Source: CAVZCC01 sp963773765 | GTDB lineage: Bacteria; Actinomycetota; Acidimicrobiia; Acidimicrobiales; Microtrichaceae | Reading direction: 5' to 3' | Length of the DNA stretch: 64,000 nt | Assembly: GCA_963773765.1 (NCBI GenBank) | Contig: CAVZCC010000005.1 | Span: 744,001-808,000 of the forward strand | In this document: positions 18,204 through 26,648 of the stretch, in pieces | Layout: each line of letters begins with the position of its first letter | Position numbering within the stretch: position 1 is the first letter of the stretch | The notes under the pieces: generated by a model | The model's input: the letters and a program-made list of their open reading frames with translations, nothing else | Databases searched by the model: none | Told to the model about the DNA's origin: nothing | Program-made: the position numbers and the translations under genes

Positions 18204-19565
18204 TCAGGGCAGCAGACGGGTCGCGGCTGCGCTCCACCGGCGGAGCGCGCCGGGGTCCGGGTCGACGGGATAGCGGTGGTACAGCGCCCGCACCGCGGTG
18301 GCCCGACCCAACGCCGGCACCATGTGCCGGGCCAGGTCCCGTTCAGCGGCCAGGGCCCGGACCGAACGTGCGAGCTCCCGGGCCGGTGGCGCGCTCCAGC
18401 GCTGGTCCAGACCGGTGGCGGCCAGGTCGGGGCTGAACAACCCGCTGCGGAACAGGGCCCGGACCCCGTCGGCCCCGGCTGCGGAGTTCATGCGCCGCAT
18501 GACGTCGTAGGCCGCCAGGGTGGCGCCGAACTCCCGCTGGAAGCGCGCCTGGTACGCCCACAACGCTCCCTCCGCGCCGGGGTCACCGCTGCCGGCGACG
18601 GCCTCGGCCAACAGCGTCCCGGCGATGAGCCCGACCCCGATGCCGCTGCCGTGGGCGGGGAAGACCTGACAGGCGGCATCGCCCACCAACGCCAGGCCGG
18701 GAGCGGTGAACCGGTCGTGGGGCCGGCGCAGCGGGATGAGGCCGGATCCACCGAAGCGTGCCTCCCCGATCCAGTCCGCGCCGTCCCGGAACCGGTCCAG
18801 GATGTCCCGGCCGGTTCCCCACTCGCCGGTGGCGACGGTGCCGGTCAGCACCGAGACCTCGTCCAGCCCGGGGTGCACCGTGACGGCCAGGGCGGAGAAC
18901 CCGCCGTCGGCCCCGAGCCGGGTGACGGTGTCGCCCGGCGCGGCGCCCCGCGACTCCAGGTACCGGCCGGCGGCGTCGGCGTCGGTCACCGCGAAGGTGA
19001 ACTGGGCCGCGGAACAGAGCTGGCCGGGCGGGGGGTCGACACACCAGTCGTCGAGCAGCCCGGAGGACCGCCGGACCACCGCGGCGAGCCCGCTCGCGTC
19101 CACCACCAGCGACGCCTGCAGGCGGAACGCCTCCGGACGGCCGCCGGCCGGCGCCGCGACCACGTCGATGCCGACGACCCGCCCGCCCGACACCACTGCC
19201 ACGGGTTCCGAGGCGTGCTCCAGGAACCGGACCCCGAGGCGGTCCGCCTCCTGCACCAGTGCCGCGTTCAGTGCCCGCATGTCGGCGTCCACCACGTCGG
19301 TCGAGGCCAGCGTCACGACCTGCCGTCCATCGGGGTCGGTCAGGTGCGTCGCGCCGGGCGGACCGACGGGAACAGGTGCCCCGATCCCGGCACGGGCGAA
19401 CTGCCAGGCCAGGACGCCGTTGCACCAGCGGGCGCCCCCCAGGCCGATGGCCCGACGCTCCACCAGACCCACCCGCAGGCCCCGGCGGGACAGCTGGACC
19501 GCGGCGTTGGCGCCGGCCGTGCCCGCACCGACCACGACCGCGTCGAACTCCAGGACGGTCGTCAT
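18204..19565 (-). CDS. FAD-dependent oxidoreductase (geranylgeranyl-reductase-like)
   Basis: The 453-residue flavoprotein begins with the Rossmann motif VVVGAGTAGANAA and has the second FAD motif LVGDAACQVFPAHGSGIG near residue 303. This combination fits the group that includes geranylgeranyl reductases and FAD monooxygenases. The natural substrate is not evident. It lies 20 bases downstream of the accE stop and may be co-transcribed with the carboxylase genes. Confidence 0.78.
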   Translation of the reverse strand: MTTVLEFDAVVVGAGTAGANAAVQLSRRGLRVGLVERRAIGLGGARWCNGVLAWQFARAGIGAPVPVGPPGATHLTDPDGRQVVTLASTDVVDADMRALNAALVQEADRLGVRFLEHASEPVAVVSGGRVVGIDVVAAPAGGRPEAFRLQASLVVDASGLAAVVRRSSGLLDDWCVDPPPGQLCSAAQFTFAVTDADAAGRYLESRGAAPGDTVTRLGADGGFSALAVTVHPGLDEVSVLTGTVATGEWGTGRDILDRFRDGADWIGEARFGGSGLIPLRRPHDRFTAPGLALVGDAACQVFPAHGSGIGVGLIAGTLLAEAVAGSGDPGAEGALWAYQARFQREFGATLAAYDVMRRMNSAAGADGVRALFRSGLFSPDLAATGLDQRWSAPPARELARSVRALAAERDLARHMVPALGRATAVRALYHRYPVDPDPGALRRWSAAATRLLP

Positions 19566-19584
19566 CGGCTCACGGGCACCGGGG

Positions 19585-19770
19585 TCAGTCCCCGGGGCGA
19601 CCGCGCCGCGACGGGATGGGCTTGGACCACCAGCGACCGGACCAGCGCCACCGCGACGCCTCGTCCACCGGTGGCACCGCGGCAGCCCGGGGCACGCCCA
19701 GCTCCAGTGCGGCCACGATGGCGGCCGCCTCCTCCTCGGTGGGCTCGGGGGTGATCCCGACGCCGGACAT
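19585..19770 (-). CDS. accE: Acyl-CoA carboxylase epsilon subunit
   Basis: The 61-residue protein has the epsilon-subunit pattern: an N-terminal helix PTEEEAAAIVAALELG followed by a Trp/Arg-rich tail ending SRRGRPGD. In actinobacteria such subunits stabilise the alpha-beta carboxylase complex. Its ATG overlaps the accD stop as ATGA at 19769-19772, so it is made together with the beta subunit. The biotinylated alpha subunit is not in this window. Confidence 0.8.
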   Translation of the reverse strand: MSGVGITPEPTEEEAAAIVAALELGVPRAAAVPPVDEASRWRWSGRWWSKPIPSRRGRPGD

Positions 19771-21320
19771 CAGAGCGGGATGTTCCCGTGCTTGCGGTTG
19801 GGAAGCTCCTCGCGCTTGGTCTTGAGGACCTCCAGACCGGCGATGAGCTTGATGCGGGTCTCGGCCGGGTCGATCACGTCGTCCACGTAGCCGCGGTCGG
19901 TGGCCTCCCAGGGGTTGAGGAAGTTCTCCTCGTACACCTCGACCAGTTCCGCCCGGCGGGCAACCGGGTCCGCGGCGTCGGCCAGCTCCCGGCGGTTGAC
20001 GATCTCCACCGCCCCCTGGGCGCCCATGACCGCGAGCTCGGCCGACGGCCAGGCGAAGGCCAGGTCCGAGCCGATGGACTTGGAGTCCATCACCACGTAC
20101 GCCCCGCCGTAGGCCTTGCGGGTGATGACCGAGATGCGCGGCACCGTGGCCTCGCAGTAGGCGTAGAGCAGCTTGGCCCCGTGGCGGATGATGCCGTTGT
20201 GCTCCTGGTCCACGCCGGGCAGGAACCCGGGCACGTCCACGAAGGTCACCAACGGGATGTTGAACGAGTCGCAGGTGCGGACGAACCGGGCCGCCTTGGA
20301 CGACGACTCGATGTCCAGCACGCCGGCGTACATGGCCGGCTGGTTGCCGACGATGCCCACGCTGTGCCCGCCGATGCGGGCGAAGCCGCAGATGATGGAC
20401 CCGGCCCAGGCCGACGCGTACTCCATGAAGTCGCCGTCGTCGACGACGACCTTCACCACGTCACGCATGTCGTAGGGCTGGTTGGCCGAGGCGGGGATGA
20501 GGTCGTACAGCTCCTCGCAGCGGCGGTCGTCGGGGTCCGCGGTCGGCTCGAACGGGGCCTCCTCCAGGTTGTTGGAGGGCAGGAATCCCAGCAGGTACCG
20601 GACGTCGTCCAGGCAGGCCTTGTCGTCGGGGGAGATGAACTGCGCCACGCCGGAGGTGGAGGTGTGGGTCCGGGCCCCGCCCAGCTGCTGCTGGGTCACG
20701 TCCTCGCCCGTCACCTGCTTCACCACGTCCGGGCCGGTGATGAACATGTACGACGTCTCGTCCACCATGAAGATGAAGTCGGTCATGACGGGGCTGTACA
20801 CCGCGCCGCCGGCGCACGGGCCCATGATGACGCTGATCTGCGGCGTCACGCCGGACGCCTTGACGTTGCGGTAGAAGATCCCGCCGTAGCTGGCCAGCGA
20901 GACGACGCCCTCCTGGATGCGGGCACCGGCGCCGTCGTTGAGGCCGATGACCGGCGCACCCACCTTGAGCGCCAGGTCCATCACCTTGTGGATCTTCTCG
21001 GCGAACACCTCGCCGAGGGCGCCACCGAACACCGTGAAGTCCTGGCTGAACACGAACACCTTGCGGCCGTCGATGGTCCCCCAGCCGGTGATGACACCGT
21101 CGCCGTAGGGGTGCTCGGCCAGCGTGTCACCGGCCCGGTGGCGGGCCAGCATGTCCAGCTCGTGGAACGAGCCCTCGTCCAGCAGGTACTCGATGCGCTC
21201 GCGGGCCAGCATCTTGCCCCGCTCGTGCTGGCGGTCGATCGACCGCTGCGACCCGGGCGTGAGCGCCTGTTCGCGGCGTCGTGCCAGGTCCTCGACCCGT
21301 TCCCGGATGGGGTGTTCCAT
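19770..21320 (-). CDS. accD: Acyl-CoA carboxylase beta subunit (carboxyltransferase)
   Basis: The 516-residue biotin-dependent carboxyltransferase has two crotonase-like halves, including ARIQEGVVSLASYGG and GFLPGVDQEHNGIIRHGAK. It transfers carboxyl from biotin to acetyl- or propionyl-CoA to give malonyl- or methylmalonyl-CoA. The specificity loop reads GGAYVVMDSK. In studied actinobacterial enzymes this position is Asp, Cys or Ile and influences the acyl group accepted, so substrate preference is uncertain. It forms an operon with accE. A TAGCTT motif 8 bases before the ATG suggests a leaderless transcript. Confidence 0.9.
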   Translation of the reverse strand: MEHPIRERVEDLARRREQALTPGSQRSIDRQHERGKMLARERIEYLLDEGSFHELDMLARHRAGDTLAEHPYGDGVITGWGTIDGRKVFVFSQDFTVFGGALGEVFAEKIHKVMDLALKVGAPVIGLNDGAGARIQEGVVSLASYGGIFYRNVKASGVTPQISVIMGPCAGGAVYSPVMTDFIFMVDETSYMFITGPDVVKQVTGEDVTQQQLGGARTHTSTSGVAQFISPDDKACLDDVRYLLGFLPSNNLEEAPFEPTADPDDRRCEELYDLIPASANQPYDMRDVVKVVVDDGDFMEYASAWAGSIICGFARIGGHSVGIVGNQPAMYAGVLDIESSSKAARFVRTCDSFNIPLVTFVDVPGFLPGVDQEHNGIIRHGAKLLYAYCEATVPRISVITRKAYGGAYVVMDSKSIGSDLAFAWPSAELAVMGAQGAVEIVNRRELADAADPVARRAELVEVYEENFLNPWEATDRGYVDDVIDPAETRIKLIAGLEVLKTKREELPNRKHGNIPL

Positions 21321-21394
21321 GGCGCCAGAAGCTAGCGGTGGCCTGCGGGAATCCCAAAGGCGGCGCCGGGGCCGTCCCGCTAGCTTCCGTCGAC
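21321..21394. promoter_or_regulatory. Divergent leaderless promoter pair
   Basis: TAGCTT occurs on the minus strand at 21329-21334, 8 bases before the accD ATG. It occurs again on the plus strand at 21381-21386, 8 bases before the GTG at 21395. Both copies sit in the same GCTAGCTTC context, giving a mirror-image promoter region of 74 bases with no ribosome sites. Confidence 0.45.
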
Positions 21395-21988
21395 GTGACC
21401 CCCGAACCGCCCGGCGCCCGCATGACCCGGGCCCCCCGCCTCTGCGTCTACTGCGCGTCCCACCTGGGGGCCGACCCCGCCTTCGCGGAGTCGGCCCGGG
21501 CCCTGGGCCGGGCCATGGCGGACCGCGGGGTCGACCTGGTGTTCGGAGGCGGCCACGTCGGCCTGATGGGGCTGGTGGCCGATGGCGCCCTGGCCGGCGG
21601 GCGCCATGTGATCGGGGTGATCACCGAGCAGCTGGTGGACAAGGAGATCGCCCACCGCGGCGTGGACGAGCTGGTGGTGGTGCCGGACATGCCGGGGCGC
21701 AAGCGGGCCATGTACGACGCCGCCGATGCCTTCATGACCCTGCCCGGTGGCGTCGGGACCATGGAGGAGTTCTTCGAGGTCCTGTGCTGGGGCTACCTGG
21801 GCCTGCACCCCAAGCCCATGGGGCTGTTGAACGTCAACGGCTACTACGACCCGCTGATCGAGTTCCTGGACCGCTCGGTGGAGGCGGAGCTGACCAGGGC
21901 CCGGGCCCGTGAGCTCCTGGCGGTGGGAGGGGATCCCGCCGCGCTCCTGGACCTGCTGCTGGCCGGGATCGGGCCGGCGGCGGACTGA
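21395..21988 (+). CDS. LOG family protein (TIGR00730-like)
   Basis: The Rossmann-like protein of about 197 residues has the LOG motifs PGRKRAMYDAADAF and LPGGVGTMEEFFE, matching PGGxGTxxE. Such proteins are cytokinin riboside 5'-monophosphate phosphoribohydrolases or related nucleotide hydrolases. The GTG at 21395 is supported by the TAGCTT element; the ATG at 21422 would give a conventional N-terminus, MTRAPRLCVYCAS. Confidence 0.85.
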   Translation: MTPEPPGARMTRAPRLCVYCASHLGADPAFAESARALGRAMADRGVDLVFGGGHVGLMGLVADGALAGGRHVIGVITEQLVDKEIAHRGVDELVVVPDMPGRKRAMYDAADAFMTLPGGVGTMEEFFEVLCWGYLGLHPKPMGLLNVNGYYDPLIEFLDRSVEAELTRARARELLAVGGDPAALLDLLLAGIGPAAD

Positions 21989-22031
21989 ACGCCGGTGTCC
22001 CGACGGCACCAACCGGTGTAGAAGTGGGTCC

Positions 22032-23111
22032 GTGCGGCTTCCCGTCCTTCCCCCGTTGCGGCCGATGCTGGCCAAGGCGACCAAGGAGATCCCCGTCGGG
22101 GACTACCTCTACGAGCCCAAGTGGGACGGGTTCCGGTGCCTGGTGTTCCGCGACGGTGACGAGGTCGTGCTGGGGAGCCGCAACGAGAAGCCGCTCACCC
22201 GGTACTTCCCCGAGCTGGTCGACCCGATCCGGAACCAGCTCCCGGACCGCTGCGTCCTCGACGGCGAACTGGTGGTGCCCGCCCCCGGAGGCCTGGACTT
22301 CGACCTGTTGTCCCAACGCATCCACCCCGCGGACAGCAGGGTGCAGATGCTGGCCGGAGAGACCCCGGCCAGCCTGGTGCTGTTCGACCTCCTGGCGCTC
22401 GACGACGTGGACCTCCGGCCGTTGCCGCTCGCGGACCGTCGGGACGCCCTGGAACGGATCACGGCCGACCTGGAACCACCGCTGCACCTGACGCCGGCCA
22501 CCGGCGACCCGGCCACCGCGCAGGACTGGTTCGAGCGGTTCGACGGGTCCGGCTTCGACGGCGTGATGGCCAAGCCGACCGATGGTCCCTACGTGTCGGA
22601 CAAGCGGGTGCAGTTCAAGGTCAAGCACCACCGCACCGCGGACTGCGTGGTGGCGGGCTACCGCCACCACAAGGACGGGGGCGTGGGCTCGCTCCTGCTG
22701 GGTCTGTTCGACGACGCGTCACCCCCGCGCCTGCACCACGTGGGCGTGGCCAGCGCGTTCGCGGCCTCCCGGCGCCGGACGCTGGCGGCGGAGCTGGCCC
22801 CGTACGAGGAGGGTGGGGCGGACGGCCACCCCTGGGGCGAGTGGGCCGAACCGGTCGCGCATGCCGGAGGCCAGCGCATGCCCGGTGCCCCCAGCCGCTG
22901 GTCCGGGGGCCGGACCTCGGAGTGGGTGCCGTTGCGGTGCGAGCTGGTCGTCGAGGTGACCTACGAGAACCTCACCGGCATGCGCTTCCGCCACCCGGCC
23001 CGGTTCGTGCGCTGGCGCCCGGACAAGGAGCCGGCGGACTGCCGCTACGGCCAGCTCGAGCACCCGCCGCCGGTCGAGTACACCGAGATCTTCGACGGGC
23101 GACCGGCCTGA
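22032..23111 (+). CDS. ligC: ATP-dependent DNA ligase, LigC-like
   Basis: The 359-residue protein has the nucleotidyltransferase motif EPKWDGFR (Lys near residue 31), then GSRNEKPL, LDGELVV, GVMAKP and FKVKHHRT, followed by an OB-fold domain. No polymerase or nuclease domain is attached, so it resembles stand-alone LigC rather than LigD. Such ligases act in repair. The GTG at 22032 was chosen since an upstream extension would run into the previous gene. TAGAAG 7 bases before it is a weak leaderless-type -10. Confidence 0.85.
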   Translation: MRLPVLPPLRPMLAKATKEIPVGDYLYEPKWDGFRCLVFRDGDEVVLGSRNEKPLTRYFPELVDPIRNQLPDRCVLDGELVVPAPGGLDFDLLSQRIHPADSRVQMLAGETPASLVLFDLLALDDVDLRPLPLADRRDALERITADLEPPLHLTPATGDPATAQDWFERFDGSGFDGVMAKPTDGPYVSDKRVQFKVKHHRTADCVVAGYRHHKDGGVGSLLLGLFDDASPPRLHHVGVASAFAASRRRTLAAELAPYEEGGADGHPWGEWAEPVAHAGGQRMPGAPSRWSGGRTSEWVPLRCELVVEVTYENLTGMRFRHPARFVRWRPDKEPADCRYGQLEHPPPVEYTEIFDGRPA

Positions 23112-23207
23112 CACCCCGTCGACAAGCGCTAAACGTCGTTCAGTGCCATGATGGCGGACCACGGTGCCCGGGGAATCGGGATGGGTGCCGCAACAAGGGG
23201 GAACGCA

Positions 23208-24593
23208 GTGGGAATCGGGATCACGCGCCTGCTCGGCGTCGCCCTGCTGGGCGGACTGTTGGTGGCGGGGTGCAGCGAGTCGGACTCCACCGACGCCGGC
23301 GGAGGCTCCACCACGGAGGCATCGTCCGGCACCGTGGTCGGCGGGTCGGTCACCACCATCGCGGGTGACGGCACGACGGTGCTGTCCAAGTACCAGGGGG
23401 CCGAGTGGTTCGACGGCACCGTTCCCGAACCCACCGCGGCGGACGGCACCAAGGAGCCCATCAAGGTCGGGTTCATGAACGTGGACTCCGGCCCGGTGGG
23501 GGCCATGCCGGAGCTGCACTCCTCCACCGACGGAGCCATCGAGTTCATCAACACCGAGCTCGGTGGGGTGGATGGTCGCCCCATCGAGATCGTGCCCTGC
23601 CTGGTCTCCAACCCCATGTCCCCCGACGAGTCCCAGGCCTGCGCCCGCCAGCTGGTGGACGCCGACGTGGTGGCGGTCCTGGGTGGGATCGGGTTGTCCA
23701 ACGGCCCGGCCCTCAAGGTCTTCGAGGAGAACGGCATCCCCTGGGTCGGCGGCATCCCGGTCAACGTCGACGAGATGACCAGCCCCGTGTCGTTCCAGTT
23801 CTCCGGTGGCAGCCCCGGCGCCTTCACCGCCTTCGCCCAGGACGCGGTGCAGGAGGAAGGGGCGAAGAAGGTGGCGGTGCTGTACGCCGAGTACCCCTCC
23901 ATCGAGCAGGCCGCCGTGGGCTACGGCGCCGCGGTGGCCGAGGCGCTGGGCGCCGACGTCACCAAGGTGTCGTTCCCCGTGGTGAGCCAGGACTACGTCG
24001 CCCCGGTGCAGAAGGCGGTGGAGTCCAACCCCGACGCCATCTTCGTCGGTGCGGCCGACCTGTCCTGCGCCCCGATCATGCAGGCCATCTCCGACCTGAA
24101 GAGCACGGCAACCGTGTACATGGTCGGCGCGTGCGCGGATGTGAAGCACATCGACAAGGTGGGAGCGGACAAGGTCGCCGGGTTCCGGTTCAACATCGAG
24201 AACCGCATCGACCAGACGGCCTCGAACCTGGCCGACACCGAGATCTACAACGAGGCCATGGGGATCTACGACCCGGAGACCACGCCCCGCTCGGCGGCCA
24301 CCGTGTCGTTCCGCAGCGCCATGAACCTGTGGGCGGTGCTCAACGAGATCGGCCCGGACGCCACCTCGGCCCAGATCATCGAGACGCTGCAGGCGGCCAG
24401 GGACCGTCCCAGCTTCGACGGCCACGCCTACACCTGCGACGGCGAGCAGATCCCACAGCTGCCGGCGATGTGCGCGTCGCAGCAGGTGATGGCCGAGCTC
24501 ACCGCACCCGGCGTGTTCGAGGAGGCCTCCGACGGCTGGATCGACGTACCGACGGTGCTCAAGGACACCGGCGTCGCGGCAGCGCAGAACTGA
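23208..24593 (+). CDS. Liv-type ABC transporter substrate-binding lipoprotein
   Basis: The protein of about 461 residues has a signal peptide and lipobox LVAGC near residue 20, a Ser/Thr/Gly linker, then a two-lobed periplasmic-binding fold of the branched-chain amino acid type (about 85-440). AAGGGGGA lies 5 bases before the GTG at 23208; an ATG further upstream would spoil the signal peptide. The permease follows 45 bases on. It probably binds an amino acid, amide or small acid. Confidence 0.85.
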   Translation: MGIGITRLLGVALLGGLLVAGCSESDSTDAGGGSTTEASSGTVVGGSVTTIAGDGTTVLSKYQGAEWFDGTVPEPTAADGTKEPIKVGFMNVDSGPVGAMPELHSSTDGAIEFINTELGGVDGRPIEIVPCLVSNPMSPDESQACARQLVDADVVAVLGGIGLSNGPALKVFEENGIPWVGGIPVNVDEMTSPVSFQFSGGSPGAFTAFAQDAVQEEGAKKVAVLYAEYPSIEQAAVGYGAAVAEALGADVTKVSFPVVSQDYVAPVQKAVESNPDAIFVGAADLSCAPIMQAISDLKSTATVYMVGACADVKHIDKVGADKVAGFRFNIENRIDQTASNLADTEIYNEAMGIYDPETTPRSAATVSFRSAMNLWAVLNEIGPDATSAQIIETLQAARDRPSFDGHAYTCDGEQIPQLPAMCASQQVMAELTAPGVFEEASDGWIDVPTVLKDTGVAAAQN

Positions 24594-24638
24594 CCCGGTC
24601 CAACACTTCGGGCGCCTGACGGGCCATCGGAGACCACC

Positions 24639-26648
24639 ATCACCTCACATCTGGCGTACCTGATCCTGGGACTGGGCGGAGGCGCGGTCATCGCCGCGCT
24701 CGGCCTGGGCGTGGTGATGACCTACCGGTCCTCCGGGGTGGTCAACTTCGCCCACGCCGCCATCGGGACGTACCTGGCGTTCGCCTTCTTCGAGTTCCGC
24801 GAGACCGGCGACCTGGTGCTGCCACTGTTCGCGGTCCCCCACCGGGTGCACCTGCTCCCCCGTCCCACGGTCGTGACCGCGCTGGCGTTCTTCATCCTCT
24901 ACGGGGCACTCATCGGCCTGGTCATCCAGCAACTCGTGTTCAAGCGGCTCCGCCGGGCTCCGGCCCTGGCCCGGGTGGTGGCCTCGGTCGGCCTGTTCCT
25001 CTACTTCTGGTCCGTGATCGGCCTGGACTGGCCACTCACCCCCAACGTCCGGCCACTCCTGCCCAAGGACAACGTCACCGTGCTGGGCCGACTGGTCGGC
25101 GTGGACCGGTTGCTGCTGGGCGCCATCGTCGCGGTCCTGGCCGCGCTGCTGTGGCTGGTGAGCCGCCACACCCGGTTCGGCCTGGCCACCACGGCCGCCT
25201 CGGAGAACCAGAAGGGCGCGGTGCTGGCCGGGCTCAACCCGGACCGGTTGGCCGCGGTCAACTGGATGATCGCCACGTCCCTGGCCGGGCTGGCCATGAT
25301 CTTCTCGGCCCAGATCGTGGCCCTCGACGCCCTCAACAACTCGCTCCTGATCGTGCCGGCGCTGGCCGCGGCGCTCCTCGGGAACTTCAAGTCGTTCCCG
25401 GTGGTCGCGGCCGCCGGCTTCGGGATCGGCATGCTGCAGTCCGAGCTGCTCAACCTGCAGACCGACATCACCTGGCTGCCGCAGATCGGCCTGCAGCAGG
25501 GCGTGCCCTTCCTGATCATCCTGGTGGCGATGGCCGTCCGGGGTGACTCGTTGCCCACCCGCGGCCAGTTGCGGGAGGGCCGCTACCCCGCCGCCCCCGA
25601 GCCCCGCCGCGTCGTGCCGGTGACGCTCGTGCTCACGGCGCTGGCCGTCGCCATCACGCTGGGGGCCGGTTCGGACTGGCGCGCCGCGGTGATCACGTCG
25701 TCGATCTTCGCCCTGTTCGCGTTGTCCATGGTGGTGCTGACCGGGTTCGTGGGCCAGATCTCCCTGGCCTCGTACGCCTTCGCCGGCTTCGCCGCCTTCA
25801 CCATGGTCAAGCTGTCCGACGCCGGCCTGCCGTTCCCGCTGTCGCCACTGCTGGCCGCCGCCCTCACCTGCCTGCTGGGCATCCTGGTCGGCCTGCCCGC
25901 GGTCAAGGTGCGGGGCCTCAACCTGGCCATCGTCACCCTGGGCGCGGCGGTGGCCATCCAGGAGCTGCTGTTCAAGTGGGACTGGTTCGTGGGCTCGATC
26001 GCGGCCACGGAGGTGCCCGAGCCGTCGATCGGAGGGCTGGACCTCACCATCCGCGCCTCCGGGGACGACTACCCGCGGGCCGCGTTCGGCCTGCTGTGCA
26101 TCGTGGTGCTGGCCCTGGCCGCGGTGGCGGTGGCCAACCTGCGCCGGGGCACCACCGGCCTGCAGTGGCTGGCGGTGCGGGCCAACGAGCAGGCCGCCGC
26201 CGCGGCCGGCATCAACGTGGCGGCGGCCAAGCTCAGCTCGTTCGCCATCTCGGCCTTCCTGGCCGGCCTGGGCGGCACGCTGCTGGCCTACCAACGGCTG
26301 ACCCTGTCGGCGGACAGCTTCGGGGTGTTCAACTCGCTCAGCCTGCTGGCCCTCACCTACCTGGCCGGGATCGCCGCGCTGTCCGGCGGGATCACGGCCG
26401 GCGCGCTGGCCCCGGTGGGCGTGCTGGCCGTCGCCATGGGCCAGGACGTCGGCAGGCCGTCGCCGTACCAGTTCGCCGTCTCCGGGCTGTTGCTGGTGGT
26501 GATGGCGGTGGTCTACCCCGACGGTTTCACCGGCGCCGTCCGCTCGCTGTGGCGCCGGTTGACACGGTCCCGGGGAACGTCAGCGGCCGGCGGCCAGGCG
26601 GGTGGCGTTGCGCAGGATGTCGGGGGCGTCCAGCCGGTCGCACCATGA
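24639..26648 (+). CDS. Fused LivH-LivM permease with apparent ATC start
   Basis: About 670 residues combine two Liv permeases. Residues 1-300 form a LivH-like domain containing SSGVVNFAHAAIGTY, and about 305-640 form a LivM-like domain containing LTGFVGQISLASYAFAG. In-frame transmembrane sequence begins well before the first ATG/GTG at 24711. GGAG at 24629-24632 is placed 6 bases before ATC at 24639, which would read (I/M)TSHLAYLILGLGGG. ATC may be a rare start codon or a miscalled ATG. The 3' end overlaps the convergent exonuclease gene by 69 bases. Confidence 0.82.
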   Translation: MTSHLAYLILGLGGGAVIAALGLGVVMTYRSSGVVNFAHAAIGTYLAFAFFEFRETGDLVLPLFAVPHRVHLLPRPTVVTALAFFILYGALIGLVIQQLVFKRLRRAPALARVVASVGLFLYFWSVIGLDWPLTPNVRPLLPKDNVTVLGRLVGVDRLLLGAIVAVLAALLWLVSRHTRFGLATTAASENQKGAVLAGLNPDRLAAVNWMIATSLAGLAMIFSAQIVALDALNNSLLIVPALAAALLGNFKSFPVVAAAGFGIGMLQSELLNLQTDITWLPQIGLQQGVPFLIILVAMAVRGDSLPTRGQLREGRYPAAPEPRRVVPVTLVLTALAVAITLGAGSDWRAAVITSSIFALFALSMVVLTGFVGQISLASYAFAGFAAFTMVKLSDAGLPFPLSPLLAAALTCLLGILVGLPAVKVRGLNLAIVTLGAAVAIQELLFKWDWFVGSIAATEVPEPSIGGLDLTIRASGDDYPRAAFGLLCIVVLALAAVAVANLRRGTTGLQWLAVRANEQAAAAAGINVAAAKLSSFAISAFLAGLGGTLLAYQRLTLSADSFGVFNSLSLLALTYLAGIAALSGGITAGALAPVGVLAVAMGQDVGRPSPYQFAVSGLLLVVMAVVYPDGFTGAVRSLWRRLTRSRGTSAAGGQAGGVAQDVGGVQPVAP

